DNA of 61,886 nucleotides from an uncultured Clostridia bacterium (GTDB lineage: Bacteria > Bacillota > Clostridia > Oscillospirales > Acutalibacteraceae), in contig CANQJS010000008.1 in assembly GCA_947624285.1 (NCBI GenBank), positions 1-61,886 on the forward strand. Reading direction: 5' to 3'. This document shows positions 1-7,689 of this stretch, piece after piece. Each line of letters opens with the position of its first letter. The first letter of the stretch is position 1. The notes beneath the pieces were generated by a model that was not told the DNA's origin, did not search any database, and saw only the letters and a list, made by a program, of their open reading frames with translations. The position numbers were made by a program, and so were the translations under genes.

Positions 1-57
1 TGGTTCGGAATAGTGTAGTGCTGGCGGTCTATCTATTGTTTTCGGTTGCTTGCTTCT

Positions 58-147
58 TTACCGTACATGAGCATTGTATTGTGCAGTTACTGTAATTGGA
101 GTTAATACTAACACTGTTGCTAACAAAGCGCTAAAAAACTTTCTCAT
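58..147 (-). CDS. Small ORF that is little more than a signal peptide (29 aa)
   Basis: The ORF starts at ATG 147 behind an AAAGGA ribosome site and reads a positively charged start (MRKFF) then a hydrophobic stretch ending in an Ala-Gln signal-peptidase-like site. It hits a stop about seven residues later. It could be a tiny secreted peptide. It could also be the 5' end of a secreted-protein gene broken by a frameshift, since another frame runs on for a few codons (with a CSC motif) before stopping. No homology is recognised. A TTGACA box lies upstream on the same strand at 257-262. Confidence 0.35.
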   Translation of the reverse strand: MRKFFSALLATVLVLTPITVTAQYNAHVR

Positions 148-219
148 TTATATTAAATCCTTTCGATATAACCATTAAAACTGCCAAAGCACACATCATA
201 GATATTATGTTTAGGTTAT

Positions 220-264
220 AATTGACACATATAAAAATATTCTCTTATATACATAGTGTCAATT
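220..264. repeat. Inverted repeat with TTGACAC arms upstream of tsf terminator
   Basis: Nine-base arms, AATTGACAC (220-228) and GTGTCAATT (256-264), face each other across an AT-rich centre. Each arm contains a consensus -35 hexamer pointing inward: TTGACA at 222-227 on the plus strand and at 262-257 on the minus strand. The minus one could drive the ORF at 58-147. It may be a symmetric operator or two convergent promoters. The rest of bases 1-297 shows nothing else I can name. Confidence 0.4.
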
Positions 265-303
265 TTCATAAAAGTGTGAGGAAAAATCATAAAAAATATG
301 AAA

Positions 304-336
304 AAACGGCTTAAAACGATTTGTTTTAAGCCGTTT
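304..336 (-). terminator. Rho-independent terminator of rpsB-tsf
   Basis: A perfect 14-bp stem (304-317 with 323-336) with a 5-nt loop, followed on the minus strand by a T-rich run. It lies about 33 nt past the tsf stop. Confidence 0.85.
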
Positions 337-369
337 AAATCAAATTATTTTAAATTATTTGCAAAGGTT

Positions 370-1308
370 TTAGCCGTTTATCTGCTTTGCGATTTCTTCG
401 GCGAAATTCTCCTGACGCTTTTCAAGACCCTCGCCTCTCGTCATTCTGATAAAGCCGTTTGCCTTTATCGTTGTGCCGAGCTCTTTGGCAACGCTGTCGA
501 TATAGCCCTTGACAGAGCCTTGGAAAAGGTCGCCGCGGACAAATTCCTGCTCAACAAGGCAGCTTTCCTTATAGTACTTGCCCATCTTGCCCTCAGCAAT
601 CTTGATGAGTACCGCCTCAGGCTTGGAAGCCATCTTCGGGTCTTCCTTCATCTGAGCGGCAAGAATCCCTTTTTCATGCTCAATGACCTCTGCGGGAACG
701 GAAGCCTGATCGAGATAAGCGGGATTCATAGCGGCTATCTGCATAGCGACATTCTTGCCCATATCAATGAAAGCGGGATCGCTCGCCTTTGCCTCGTCCG
801 CAATATCAAAGCCTACCATAACGCCTACCGAGCCGCCGCCGTGAACATAGGTGGCTACAACGCCGTCCATAGTCTCAAAACGGCGGATCTTCATATTCTC
901 ACCGATTGAGAGGATGAGGTCGTTGAGAGTTTCGGTAACAGTTCTGCCCGTGCCCATATATTCGGCGTTGGCGAGCTCCTCAACGGTTGCCGCTCCTGTT
1001 GCGATAACCGTTTTGGCGCAATCCTTAACAAAATTAACGAATTTCTCATTCTTGGCGACGAAATCGGTCTCCGAATTTACCTCGATTACAACGCCTTTCT
1101 TTACCGACTCGTCGGCGTAAGAGAGAACAATGCCCTCGGCTGCTATTCTTGAAGCTTTTTTCTGCGCCGCGGCAAGACCTCTTTCACGAAGATAGTCTAT
1201 CGCCTTATCCATATCGCCGTCGGCTTCGGTAAGAGCCTTTTTACATTCCATCATTCCGACGCCGGTCTTCTCACGAAGAGCCTTGACATCCTGTGCAGTA
1301 AATGCCAT
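370..1308 (-). CDS. tsf: Translation elongation factor Ts
   Basis: EF-Ts is the guanine nucleotide exchange factor that regenerates EF-Tu-GTP in the cytoplasm. The 312-residue product begins MAFTAQDVKALREKTG with the conserved TGVGMMECKKAL helix, has the EGIVLSYAD and VEVNSETDFVAKN core signatures, and is close to the usual length (about 290-310). A strong AAGGAGG lies just before ATG 1308. It sits 44 nt after rpsB in the classic rpsB-tsf operon and is followed by a strong terminator. Confidence 0.98.
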   Translation of the reverse strand: MAFTAQDVKALREKTGVGMMECKKALTEADGDMDKAIDYLRERGLAAAQKKASRIAAEGIVLSYADESVKKGVVIEVNSETDFVAKNEKFVNFVKDCAKTVIATGAATVEELANAEYMGTGRTVTETLNDLILSIGENMKIRRFETMDGVVATYVHGGGSVGVMVGFDIADEAKASDPAFIDMGKNVAMQIAAMNPAYLDQASVPAEVIEHEKGILAAQMKEDPKMASKPEAVLIKIAEGKMGKYYKESCLVEQEFVRGDLFQGSVKGYIDSVAKELGTTIKANGFIRMTRGEGLEKRQENFAEEIAKQING

Positions 1309-1352
1309 TTTAATTCCTCCTTAATTTATACGAATATCAAACTTAATTCAAA

Positions 1353-2126
1353 TTATTCGGCTTCGGCCGCCGCTTCTTCTTCCTGAACAGCCTCTGCTTC
1401 AGCCTCGGCTGCATCTTCGGCAACTTCGGCGGCTGTATCGTCGCCGTCGCGGCCTTCGATAACGGCGTTTGCTATAGCGCCGGCGATGAGCTTAACGGCG
1501 CGGATAGCGTCGTCGTTGCCGGGGATAACATAATCTATCTCGTCGGGGTCACAGTTTGTATCGACAATAGCGACTATCGGCAGACCGAGCTTGATAGCCT
1601 CGGATACGGCTATCCTCTCCTTGCGGGGGTCAACGATGAACATTGCATCGGGTACTTTTCTCATTTCGGTGATGCCGCCGAGATACTTTTCAAGCTTTTC
1701 GATTTCAAGCTCAAGACCTGCCGCTTCTTTTTTGGGAAGCATATCAAATGTGCCGTCCTCGCGCATTTTCTTGAGCTGAGCAAGACGGGCGACGCGGCCG
1801 CGTATAGTCTTGAAATTTGTGAGCATACCGCCGAGCCAGCGGGCGTTTACATAGGGCATAGCGCAGCGCTCCGCCTCTTCCTTAACGGAATCCTGAGCCT
1901 GCTTTTTCGTGCCGACGAAAATGATAGAGCCGCCCTCTGCCGCGAGGTCTCTGACGAACATATACGCCTCGTCAAGCTTTTTTACGGTTTTCTGGAGGTC
2001 AATGATATAAATACCGTTGCGCTCCGTGAAGATATAATCCGCCATTTTGGGATTCCATCTTCTTGTTTGGTGGCCGAAATGAACGCCGGCCTCCAAAAGC
2101 TGTTTCATAGAAACTACATTTGCCAT
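1353..2126 (-). CDS. rpsB: 30S ribosomal protein S2
   Basis: Structural protein of the small ribosomal subunit. The 257-residue product begins [28 protein letters not shown] and contains the FVGTKKQAQ and [11 protein letters not shown] signatures. The C-terminus carries an acidic, Ala/Glu-rich tail of roughly 30 residues, common in Clostridia S2. AAAGGAGG sits a few bases before ATG 2126. It is first in the operon with tsf. Confidence 0.98.
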   Translation of the reverse strand: MANVVSMKQLLEAGVHFGHQTRRWNPKMADYIFTERNGIYIIDLQKTVKKLDEAYMFVRDLAAEGGSIIFVGTKKQAQDSVKEEAERCAMPYVNARWLGGMLTNFKTIRGRVARLAQLKKMREDGTFDMLPKKEAAGLELEIEKLEKYLGGITEMRKVPDAMFIVDPRKERIAVSEAIKLGLPIVAIVDTNCDPDEIDYVIPGNDDAIRAVKLIAGAIANAVIEGRDGDDTAAEVAEDAAEAEAEAVQEEEAAAEAE

Positions 2127-2236
2127 TATTTTTTCCTCCTTTTGGTTTTTCCTCCGCCCCGTTTCATGGCAAAGCCCCGAAAAAAATTCACCGCGGAGCC
2201 GAAAACAGAGCGTGCGTATTCTTGCGAATGCGGTTT

Positions 2237-2265
2237 ATTTTATCATAATAAAAAAGATAAATCAA
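2237..2265 (-). promoter_or_regulatory. Sigma-A promoter of rpsB-tsf
   Basis: On the minus strand, -35 TTGATT (2265-2260), a 17-nt spacer and -10 TAAAAT (2242-2237) with an extended TG. Transcription would start near 2230, giving a leader of about 100 nt before rpsB. Ribosomal protein S2 leaders can be autoregulatory, but I cannot assign a known structure here. Confidence 0.75.
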
Positions 2266-2321
2266 GAAAAATTTGCTTTTTTTACTAAAATTATTAAAAT
2301 ATATTGCCATAATCGCTTTTT

Positions 2322-3041
2322 TTATAAATATAGCGCGGTCACCTGAGCCCTTGCCAGCTTTTCAATGCTGTCGTTAAGCGGTCGAAGATGCGCCTCGCCG
2401 TACTTATTTTTCAGCGCCTTTTCGATGAGCATATCCGCAAAAGCGGGATTTTTCGGCAAAAGCGGGCCGTGGCAATATGTGCCGAATGTGTTTTTGTACC
2501 GCACGCCCTCCGTTTTATCCTTTCCGTTGTTTCCACAGCCCTTTATCACCTTGCCGAGCGGCTTTAGCCCGCCGCAAAGATAAGTTCTGCCCGAATGATT
2601 TTCAAACCCGATTATTTTCATTTTTTCAGCCGTTTTGAAAGCGTAATTACCTATCATTCGCTTTTCCGCGCCAACGGTGTAAAAATCGAGAACGCCGATG
2701 AAATTCATCCTATCCCCGCGATATGTCTCATAATATTTTCCGAGAAGTTGAAAACCGCCGCAAATCGCAAGCAGTACCGTGCCGTTTTCTATCTCGCGGC
2801 TTATAAAGCCGTCGCCGCCCGAAGCGAGATCTTTTAAAATCAGCGACTGCTCAAAATCCTGCCCGCCGCCTATAAAAATAATATCGTAATCGTTGTCGCC
2901 GAGCAGCTTTGCGGAGGTAAGCCGATAGGTCATACAGTCTATTTTTCTGTGCTTTATACGCTGTTCCAAGCACAGCACATTGCCCGAATCGCCGTAAAGA
3001 TTCAGCAAATCGGGATAAAGATGGGCAATTTTCAGCTTCAT
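2322..3041 (-). CDS. gatD: Lipid II isoglutaminyl synthase, glutamine amidotransferase subunit
   Basis: GatD is the glutaminase subunit that supplies ammonia to MurT for amidating the D-glutamate of lipid II. The protein (about 239 aa) begins MKLKIAHLYPDLLNLYGDSGN, has a class I amidotransferase nucleophile elbow (LAICGGFQLLGKYY) and a later conserved His (FENHSGRTYLGG-like region), typical of CobB/CobQ-like glutaminases. I chose ATG 3041 because it forms an ATGA overlap with the murT stop; TTG 3047 is an alternative. It is the promoter-distal partner of murT. Confidence 0.93.
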   Translation of the reverse strand: MKLKIAHLYPDLLNLYGDSGNVLCLEQRIKHRKIDCMTYRLTSAKLLGDNDYDIIFIGGGQDFEQSLILKDLASGGDGFISREIENGTVLLAICGGFQLLGKYYETYRGDRMNFIGVLDFYTVGAEKRMIGNYAFKTAEKMKIIGFENHSGRTYLCGGLKPLGKVIKGCGNNGKDKTEGVRYKNTFGTYCHGPLLPKNPAFADMLIEKALKNKYGEAHLRPLNDSIEKLARAQVTALYL

Positions 3042-4342
3042 TTCCAAAATTCTTCCTTATTGTATTTTTGCGCTAAATAAGGGCGCAAAGCCATCATTGC
3101 CGTGTAGGTGGGGATTATAACCGTGTTTTCCTCGTCGCAAAGGGCATAAAATTCTTCGTAATCCGCGATTATTTTCGGATCATAGCCCTCATATTTCAAC
3201 CGCAGAGCCATATCGCCGGAGCGTATGCCGAAGGTGTAGATATTCTCCACATTTTCGCTTATTCTCAAATCGGCATCCCATATCCATGAAACATCGCGAC
3301 CGTCCGCCGCTTTATCGTTCAGCACAAAAATAAGATTTTTGATATTAAGGGGATATATATAATTCATCGTCTGCGTAAAGCCGGCGGGATTTTTCACAAG
3401 CAGCATCTTAACTTTGCCGAAATCCTCCATTCTGCCGAAAGCCCCTGCGAAGCCCGCCAGCGAGCTTTCCACCGTTTTCGCGTCTATGCCGAGCAATGTG
3501 AGAACTGCCGCCGCACCTATGGCGTTATAGATATTGTAAGCGCCGCCGAGGTTTATCCTCAGCACTTCGCTTTTGCCGTTGAGGTTTACAAAAACGGTGG
3601 AATGCTCAGCGTCAGCGTCTATAAGCGCATCGGCGGAAAAATCGGGACGCTCCCTGTGATAGCCGCATTCCTCGCAGTAAAAATCCCCCAAATGGCTGTA
3701 GGTCTTATAGCGGTATTTGTAGCGGGAACGGCAGAAAACGCAGTAATCGCTGTCGCTCCTGCCGCCCATTTGCAAGGGGATACTCACGCCGTAGGAATAA
3801 TGCCTGTTTTCAAGAACATAAAGGCTGTAGGTCAGCGGGTCATCGGCATTCAGCACAAGCACGCAGTTTTTCATATTCTTCGCGCCTGTCTCAATAGCCG
3901 AAAGCGTTGAGGTAACTTCTCCGTATCTGTCGAGCTGGTCTCTGAAAACATTTGTGACAAGCAGTATTTGCGCGTCAATATAAACGCTGACTTTCTTCAA
4001 GGCGTTTTCGTCGCATTCGATGATCGCGTACTCTTTTCTGCACCTGCCGAAAAGCGTTGAATTCAATATAAAAGCCGTTGTTATCCCCGTTATGAGATTT
4101 GCACCCGAACGGTTCATAAAGTAGCTTTTGCCGCTTTCTTTCAAGCCCTCCTCTATCATTCTTGCCGAGGTGGTTTTTCCGTTTGTGCCCGTTATCATAA
4201 TTACCTTTACGCCGCGCGCAAGGCGCTCGAGAATATTTCTTTTAAGCGCAAGCGCTATTCTGCCCGGCAAGGTGGTTGCGCCTCTGCCGAAAAGGCGCAG
4301 CAATTTTTCCGCCGCTTTTGCGGCAATCATCGCAATAATCAT
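3038..4342 (-). CDS. murT: Lipid II isoglutaminyl synthase, Mur ligase-like subunit
   Basis: MurT activates the alpha-carboxyl of D-Glu in lipid II, which is amidated with ammonia from GatD. The 434 aa protein shows the Mur ligase P-loop (MITGTNGKTTSAR), the central ATPase region, and a Cys4 zinc ribbon (CVFCRS...CEECGYH) characteristic of MurT. The C-terminal DUF1727 region follows. It overlaps gatD by 4 nt. The predicted start of transcription lies almost at ATG 4342, so the mRNA may be nearly leaderless. Confidence 0.94.
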   Translation of the reverse strand: MIIAMIAAKAAEKLLRLFGRGATTLPGRIALALKRNILERLARGVKVIMITGTNGKTTSARMIEEGLKESGKSYFMNRSGANLITGITTAFILNSTLFGRCRKEYAIIECDENALKKVSVYIDAQILLVTNVFRDQLDRYGEVTSTLSAIETGAKNMKNCVLVLNADDPLTYSLYVLENRHYSYGVSIPLQMGGRSDSDYCVFCRSRYKYRYKTYSHLGDFYCEECGYHRERPDFSADALIDADAEHSTVFVNLNGKSEVLRINLGGAYNIYNAIGAAAVLTLLGIDAKTVESSLAGFAGAFGRMEDFGKVKMLLVKNPAGFTQTMNYIYPLNIKNLIFVLNDKAADGRDVSWIWDADLRISENVENIYTFGIRSGDMALRLKYEGYDPKIIADYEEFYALCDEENTVIIPTYTAMMALRPYLAQKYNKEEFWK

Positions 4343-4347
4343 ATTAA

Positions 4348-4381
4348 ATTATATTGATTAACGAAAATTTTATGATAAAAT
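4348..4381. promoter_or_regulatory. Back-to-back promoters for murT (minus) and the phosphatase gene (plus)
   Basis: Minus strand: -10 TATAAT at 4353-4348, which places the start site at about 4341-4342, right on the murT ATG; the -35 is weak. Plus strand: -35 TTGATT 4354-4359, 16-nt spacer, extended -10 TGATAAAAT ending at 4381. The two promoters abut without overlap. Confidence 0.6.
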
Positions 4382-4398
4382 ATGCTTTGGTGATAATT

Positions 4399-5169
4399 AT
4401 GCTTGAAAAAATAATCGAAACGGTCAAACAGGCGGCGCAGATCTACAAGAGCGCCACGGGAAGCCTGAAAATTCAGGAAAAGGGCTCGGCGGTAAATCTC
4501 GTAACGGAATACGATAAAAAAATTCAGGATTTTTTGTTTAAAGAGCTTGCAAAAATCGTTCCCGGCTGCTCGTTTTTAGGCGAGGAGGGCGACGGGGACA
4601 AAACGCTTTCTGACGGCTATTGCTTTATAATCGACCCAATTGACGGAACGACGAATTTTATCAAGGGCTTCCAGCACAGCTCGATATCCGTTGGTCTCGC
4701 GAAAGACGGGGAGCCTATCCTCGGCGTTGTGATGGACCCCGACCTTGACAATATCTATTACGCGGAAAAGGGAAAGGGCGCGTTTCTCAACGGAAAGCCG
4801 ATTTGCGTTACAGACTGTGATATGCAGGAGAGCCTTGTGCTTTTCGGCACATGCCCGTATGAGCATGAGCTTGCGTCAAAAACCTTTGCGCTTACAGAGC
4901 AAATTTTCTATAAATGCCTTGAGATACGCAGAGCGGGAAGCGCCGCGCTTGACATATGCTATGTGGCGGCGGGCAAGGCGGATCTTTTCTATGAGCTTAT
5001 ACTTCGCCCGTGGGATTTTGCCGCCGCTACGGTGATATTGAAGGAGGCGGGCGGCGTTTGTATGACGCTTGACAAGGAAGATATAGATTACGGGAAAATA
5101 AGCTCCTATTTCTGCTCTAACGGAAAGAATGTAAAAGAATTTTTTGAGCTTGCCGATGAAATATTATAG
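4399..5169 (+). CDS. Inositol monophosphatase family protein
   Basis: Member of the Mg-dependent inositol-1-phosphatase/SuhB family of phosphomonoesterases. Signature metal-binding residues are visible: GEEGDGD, then DPIDGTTNFIKG, and the C-terminal RPWDFAAATVILKEAGG motif. ATG 4399 is chosen because GGTGAT lies at 4389-4394; this gives 256 aa, the normal family length. Longer upstream starts lack a ribosome site. The physiological substrate cannot be told from sequence. The next gene overlaps its 3' end. Confidence 0.9.
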   Translation: MLEKIIETVKQAAQIYKSATGSLKIQEKGSAVNLVTEYDKKIQDFLFKELAKIVPGCSFLGEEGDGDKTLSDGYCFIIDPIDGTTNFIKGFQHSSISVGLAKDGEPILGVVMDPDLDNIYYAEKGKGAFLNGKPICVTDCDMQESLVLFGTCPYEHELASKTFALTEQIFYKCLEIRRAGSAALDICYVAAGKADLFYELILRPWDFAAATVILKEAGGVCMTLDKEDIDYGKISSYFCSNGKNVKEFFELADEIL

Positions 5170-6040
5170 CTTTAACGAATATCTTAAAAACACATTTGGG
5201 TGCAAGGTATATAAAATCGCTGTAAACGCAGGATTTACCTGCCCGAACAGGGACGGAACTCTCGGAACGAGGGGCTGCATTTTCTGCTCAAGGGGCGGAA
5301 GCGGTGATTTTGCCGAAAGCCCCGAAAAATCTGTTTTTCAGCAGATAGAAAGCGGCAAACGCAGAGTTGAAAAGAAAATAAAGGACGGAAAATACATTGC
5401 GTACTTTCAGGCTTACACAAATACCTATGCTCCCTTGGAAATACTTGAGGAAAAATTCACCGAGGCGATAAATCACCCCGATGTTGTTGCTGTTTCCGTT
5501 GCCACGCGCCCGGACTGCCTCGGCGGTGAAACCATTGAATTGCTTAAAAGACTCAACGGCATAAAGCCCGTTTTTGTGGAGCTCGGCTTGCAGACGATAC
5601 ATAAAAAAACGGCGGATTATATCAGGCGCGGCTATCCCCTTTCGGTATATGACGATGCGGTGGCTTCTCTGAAATCCGCGGGGCTGAATATTGTAACTCA
5701 TCTTATAATCGGGCTGCCCGGTGAAACAAAAGAGGATATGCTCAAAAGCGTTGAATATGTTTGCGCCGCTAAAACAGACGGTATCAAGCTTCAGCTTTTG
5801 CACATTTTAAAAAGCGCCGACCTTGCGGACGACTACCTTGCGGGAAAATTCGAGGCGCTGACGCTTGACGAATATGTTGACATTATCGCGGACTGCGTCG
5901 GTATTATCCCGAAAGACATTGTTATCCACCGGCTCACGGGCGACGGTGCGAAAAAAGACCTCATAGCGCCGCTTTGGAGCGCCGACAAAAAGACGGTGCT
6001 CAACAGAATAAACAAGGCGATAGCCGCGCTGCCCGATTGA
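5156..6040 (+). CDS. TIGR01212-type radical SAM protein (YtqA/YhcC-like)
   Basis: Iron-sulfur radical S-adenosylmethionine enzyme of unknown substrate. The cluster motif is a variant, CPNRDGTLGTRGCIFCSRGG (cysteines spaced as in this family rather than CxxxCxxC), followed by the family-typical YFQAYTNTYAPLE and the LGLQTIH region. ATG 5156 gives about 294 aa and lies inside the 3' end of the phosphatase gene, suggesting translational coupling; a TTG at 5144 is possible. It is a separate family from the second radical SAM protein at 23.8-24.8 kb. Confidence 0.88.
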   Translation: MKYYSFNEYLKNTFGCKVYKIAVNAGFTCPNRDGTLGTRGCIFCSRGGSGDFAESPEKSVFQQIESGKRRVEKKIKDGKYIAYFQAYTNTYAPLEILEEKFTEAINHPDVVAVSVATRPDCLGGETIELLKRLNGIKPVFVELGLQTIHKKTADYIRRGYPLSVYDDAVASLKSAGLNIVTHLIIGLPGETKEDMLKSVEYVCAAKTDGIKLQLLHILKSADLADDYLAGKFEALTLDEYVDIIADCVGIIPKDIVIHRLTGDGAKKDLIAPLWSADKKTVLNRINKAIAALPD

Positions 6041-6084
6041 CAACGGCAAAGCTAAACCTCTTGAATTAAGCGGAAAACGCAAAC

Positions 6085-6114
6085 CTCTTGTCAATACTTG
6101 CGTATTGACAAGAG
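6085..6114. repeat. Perfect 13-bp hairpin after the radical SAM gene
   Basis: CTCTTGTCAATAC (6085-6097) pairs perfectly with 6102-6114 around a TTGC loop. There is no T-run on the plus strand, so it is not a textbook terminator. It separates the GC-richer upstream genes from the AT-rich small ORF at 6201. Confidence 0.6.
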
Positions 6115-6200
6115 TCTTGAAGCCGTATTTCGTAAATAAGCCCGCAAAAACCTTGTTGTATTCAACTTCCCTCGGCTATAAAATAACAGGAGAACATAAT

Positions 6201-6467
6201 ATGAGTTGCGAATATGATTTTGATTATAAAACCAAATATGAATTCAAAGATTCTGTGATGCGTCATGCTGAGATTGTATTTGAATGGAATAATGAAGAGT
6301 ATGAAATTTGTTCTTTAGACGGTGAAAAATGGCTGTTCTGCAACCATAAAGATGATTCTGAAGATAAGTTCTTTGAAGATATTGATGATGTAATGAATCA
6401 TAAAATCGGTGATGACAAACTAATTGATATTTGCACAAAATTCACCGTAATTGAAAGAACTTTCTGA
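6201..6467 (+). CDS. Hypothetical acidic protein, 88 aa
   Basis: Small ORF with an AGGAGA ribosome site at 6188-6193, seven bases before ATG 6201. The product is rich in Asp, Glu and Lys (DDSEDKFFEDIDDVMNH), has four Cys (C3, C37, C46, C80) and no signal peptide or membrane segment. Codon use is more AT-rich than its neighbours, consistent with recent acquisition. I do not recognise the family. A terminator follows at 6540-6582. Confidence 0.6.
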   Translation: MSCEYDFDYKTKYEFKDSVMRHAEIVFEWNNEEYEICSLDGEKWLFCNHKDDSEDKFFEDIDDVMNHKIGDDKLIDICTKFTVIERTF

Positions 6468-6539
6468 ATTTACAAGTGCTGATGATTTTAGGAATTATCG
6501 GGCTTTATATTTTAAAAAATCGATGATATGGCAACGCAA

Positions 6540-6582
6540 AACACCCCCGAGACAGTTTATATTATTCTGCCGCGGGGGTGTT
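6540..6582. terminator. Bidirectional terminator between converging genes
   Basis: The stem AACACCCCCG (6540-6549) with CGGGGGTGTT (6573-6582) encloses an AT-rich loop. It lies between the plus-strand ORF at 6201 and the minus-strand GH26 gene. Confidence 0.7.
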
Positions 6583-6600
6583 ATTTGCTTTTACACATAT

Positions 6601-7623
6601 TCAGTTTTTCGGATTTGTGAAATCGGGCAATTCTTCAAGCGTGACGGCATAATCACTGTTGTATATCTCATTCAGCTCATCTTTTGTGTTTTCATCAATC
6701 AGCCATTCGGTGTGCCAAGTCATAAACGAGCACCACGGCGTTTTTTTAAGCTGTTCAACAGTAGGTATCTTTCCGCATTCGTGGAAAATCAGCGGCTTGC
6801 CGCCGTCTGTGATTTTTCGCACGATTTTATACAGCCGATTTTCGGCGCCGTTTTCCTCGACCTCGTAGCTGTCCGCGCCGACAAGATCGCAATATTCATC
6901 GCCGGGATACCACTTTTCGGGCTTGCCCTTATAATCTTTGCCGTTATGGGAATAGCCCAAAACCCAGATAAGATTATTGAGCTTCAAATCGTTGGTAAAA
7001 TGCTCATACATCATTATCCAAAGCTTTTTAAAATTTTCCTCGCCGCCTTTTCCCCACCAAAACCATTTTCCGTCAAACTCGTGAAAAGGCCGCCAAAGAA
7101 CGGTCACTCCGTTTTCCTGCAATTCTTTAAGCGCGTTGCCCGCGTTATCCATATTTGCAATGAATTTTTTATTTTCTTCTGTTCCTTCGGTGAGGACGGC
7201 GTTCCAATCGGTTATTTCGTCGTTTTTGCAATCGTCGTAATCGCCCGTGAAATCCGCACCGCAGTGCCAGCAGATAGTTACAAGACCGCCTTTATTCCAC
7301 CACTCGATACCGCGCCGAACGACTCCGTCAAAATCATCGTTCATAAAATCGAGTCCGCGCATCGCGGGCAGCTTGCCCGTTGCCTCAAGGATATAGTCCA
7401 TTTCATAATCAGGCCCGCCGACCCAAGTTGACTCCTGCTGGGCGGTAATAATTCGGTTTGTATAAATATCGCATATGTAATCATAAACGGCAACCGTTTG
7501 CGCATTTGCATTGCCGTTGCTGAGCTTCATTTCGTCGCCGCTTTTACTCGCAACACAGCCGCATAAAACGAGCGAAACGCAGACAGACAGCGCGACGACC
7601 GCAATTATTCTTTTCAGCCTCAT
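6601..7623 (-). CDS. Glycoside hydrolase family 26 lipoprotein (beta-mannanase-like)
   Basis: Predicted cell-surface lipoprotein: positively charged N-terminus, hydrophobic core and a lipobox ending in LCGC. The mature part has GH26 hallmarks: TICWHCG, the acid/base motif WRPFHEFDGKWFWWG, and a nucleophile region (LIFHECGKIP). GH26 enzymes mostly cleave beta-1,4-mannans; exact specificity is inference. ATG 7623 (340 aa) is chosen behind AAAGGTG; a TTG nine bases upstream has no better site. It is the most distal gene of the glycosidase cluster and the only one with an export signal. Confidence 0.85.
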   Translation of the reverse strand: MRLKRIIAVVALSVCVSLVLCGCVASKSGDEMKLSNGNANAQTVAVYDYICDIYTNRIITAQQESTWVGGPDYEMDYILEATGKLPAMRGLDFMNDDFDGVVRRGIEWWNKGGLVTICWHCGADFTGDYDDCKNDEITDWNAVLTEGTEENKKFIANMDNAGNALKELQENGVTVLWRPFHEFDGKWFWWGKGGEENFKKLWIMMYEHFTNDLKLNNLIWVLGYSHNGKDYKGKPEKWYPGDEYCDLVGADSYEVEENGAENRLYKIVRKITDGGKPLIFHECGKIPTVEQLKKTPWCSFMTWHTEWLIDENTKDELNEIYNSDYAVTLEELPDFTNPKN

Positions 7624-7689
7624 ATACAACACCTTTGATTGGAAAAGCCGTGCTTTACATCTTGAACAGCGGCGTTTTTTGCCGTTTTA

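Noticed and set aside
6451-7431. 326-codon plus-strand open frame opposite the GH26 gene
   Set aside because: It is the antisense of a gene with clear GH26 motifs and lipobox; its translation is rich in Phe and Ile with no domain pattern and no ribosome site.
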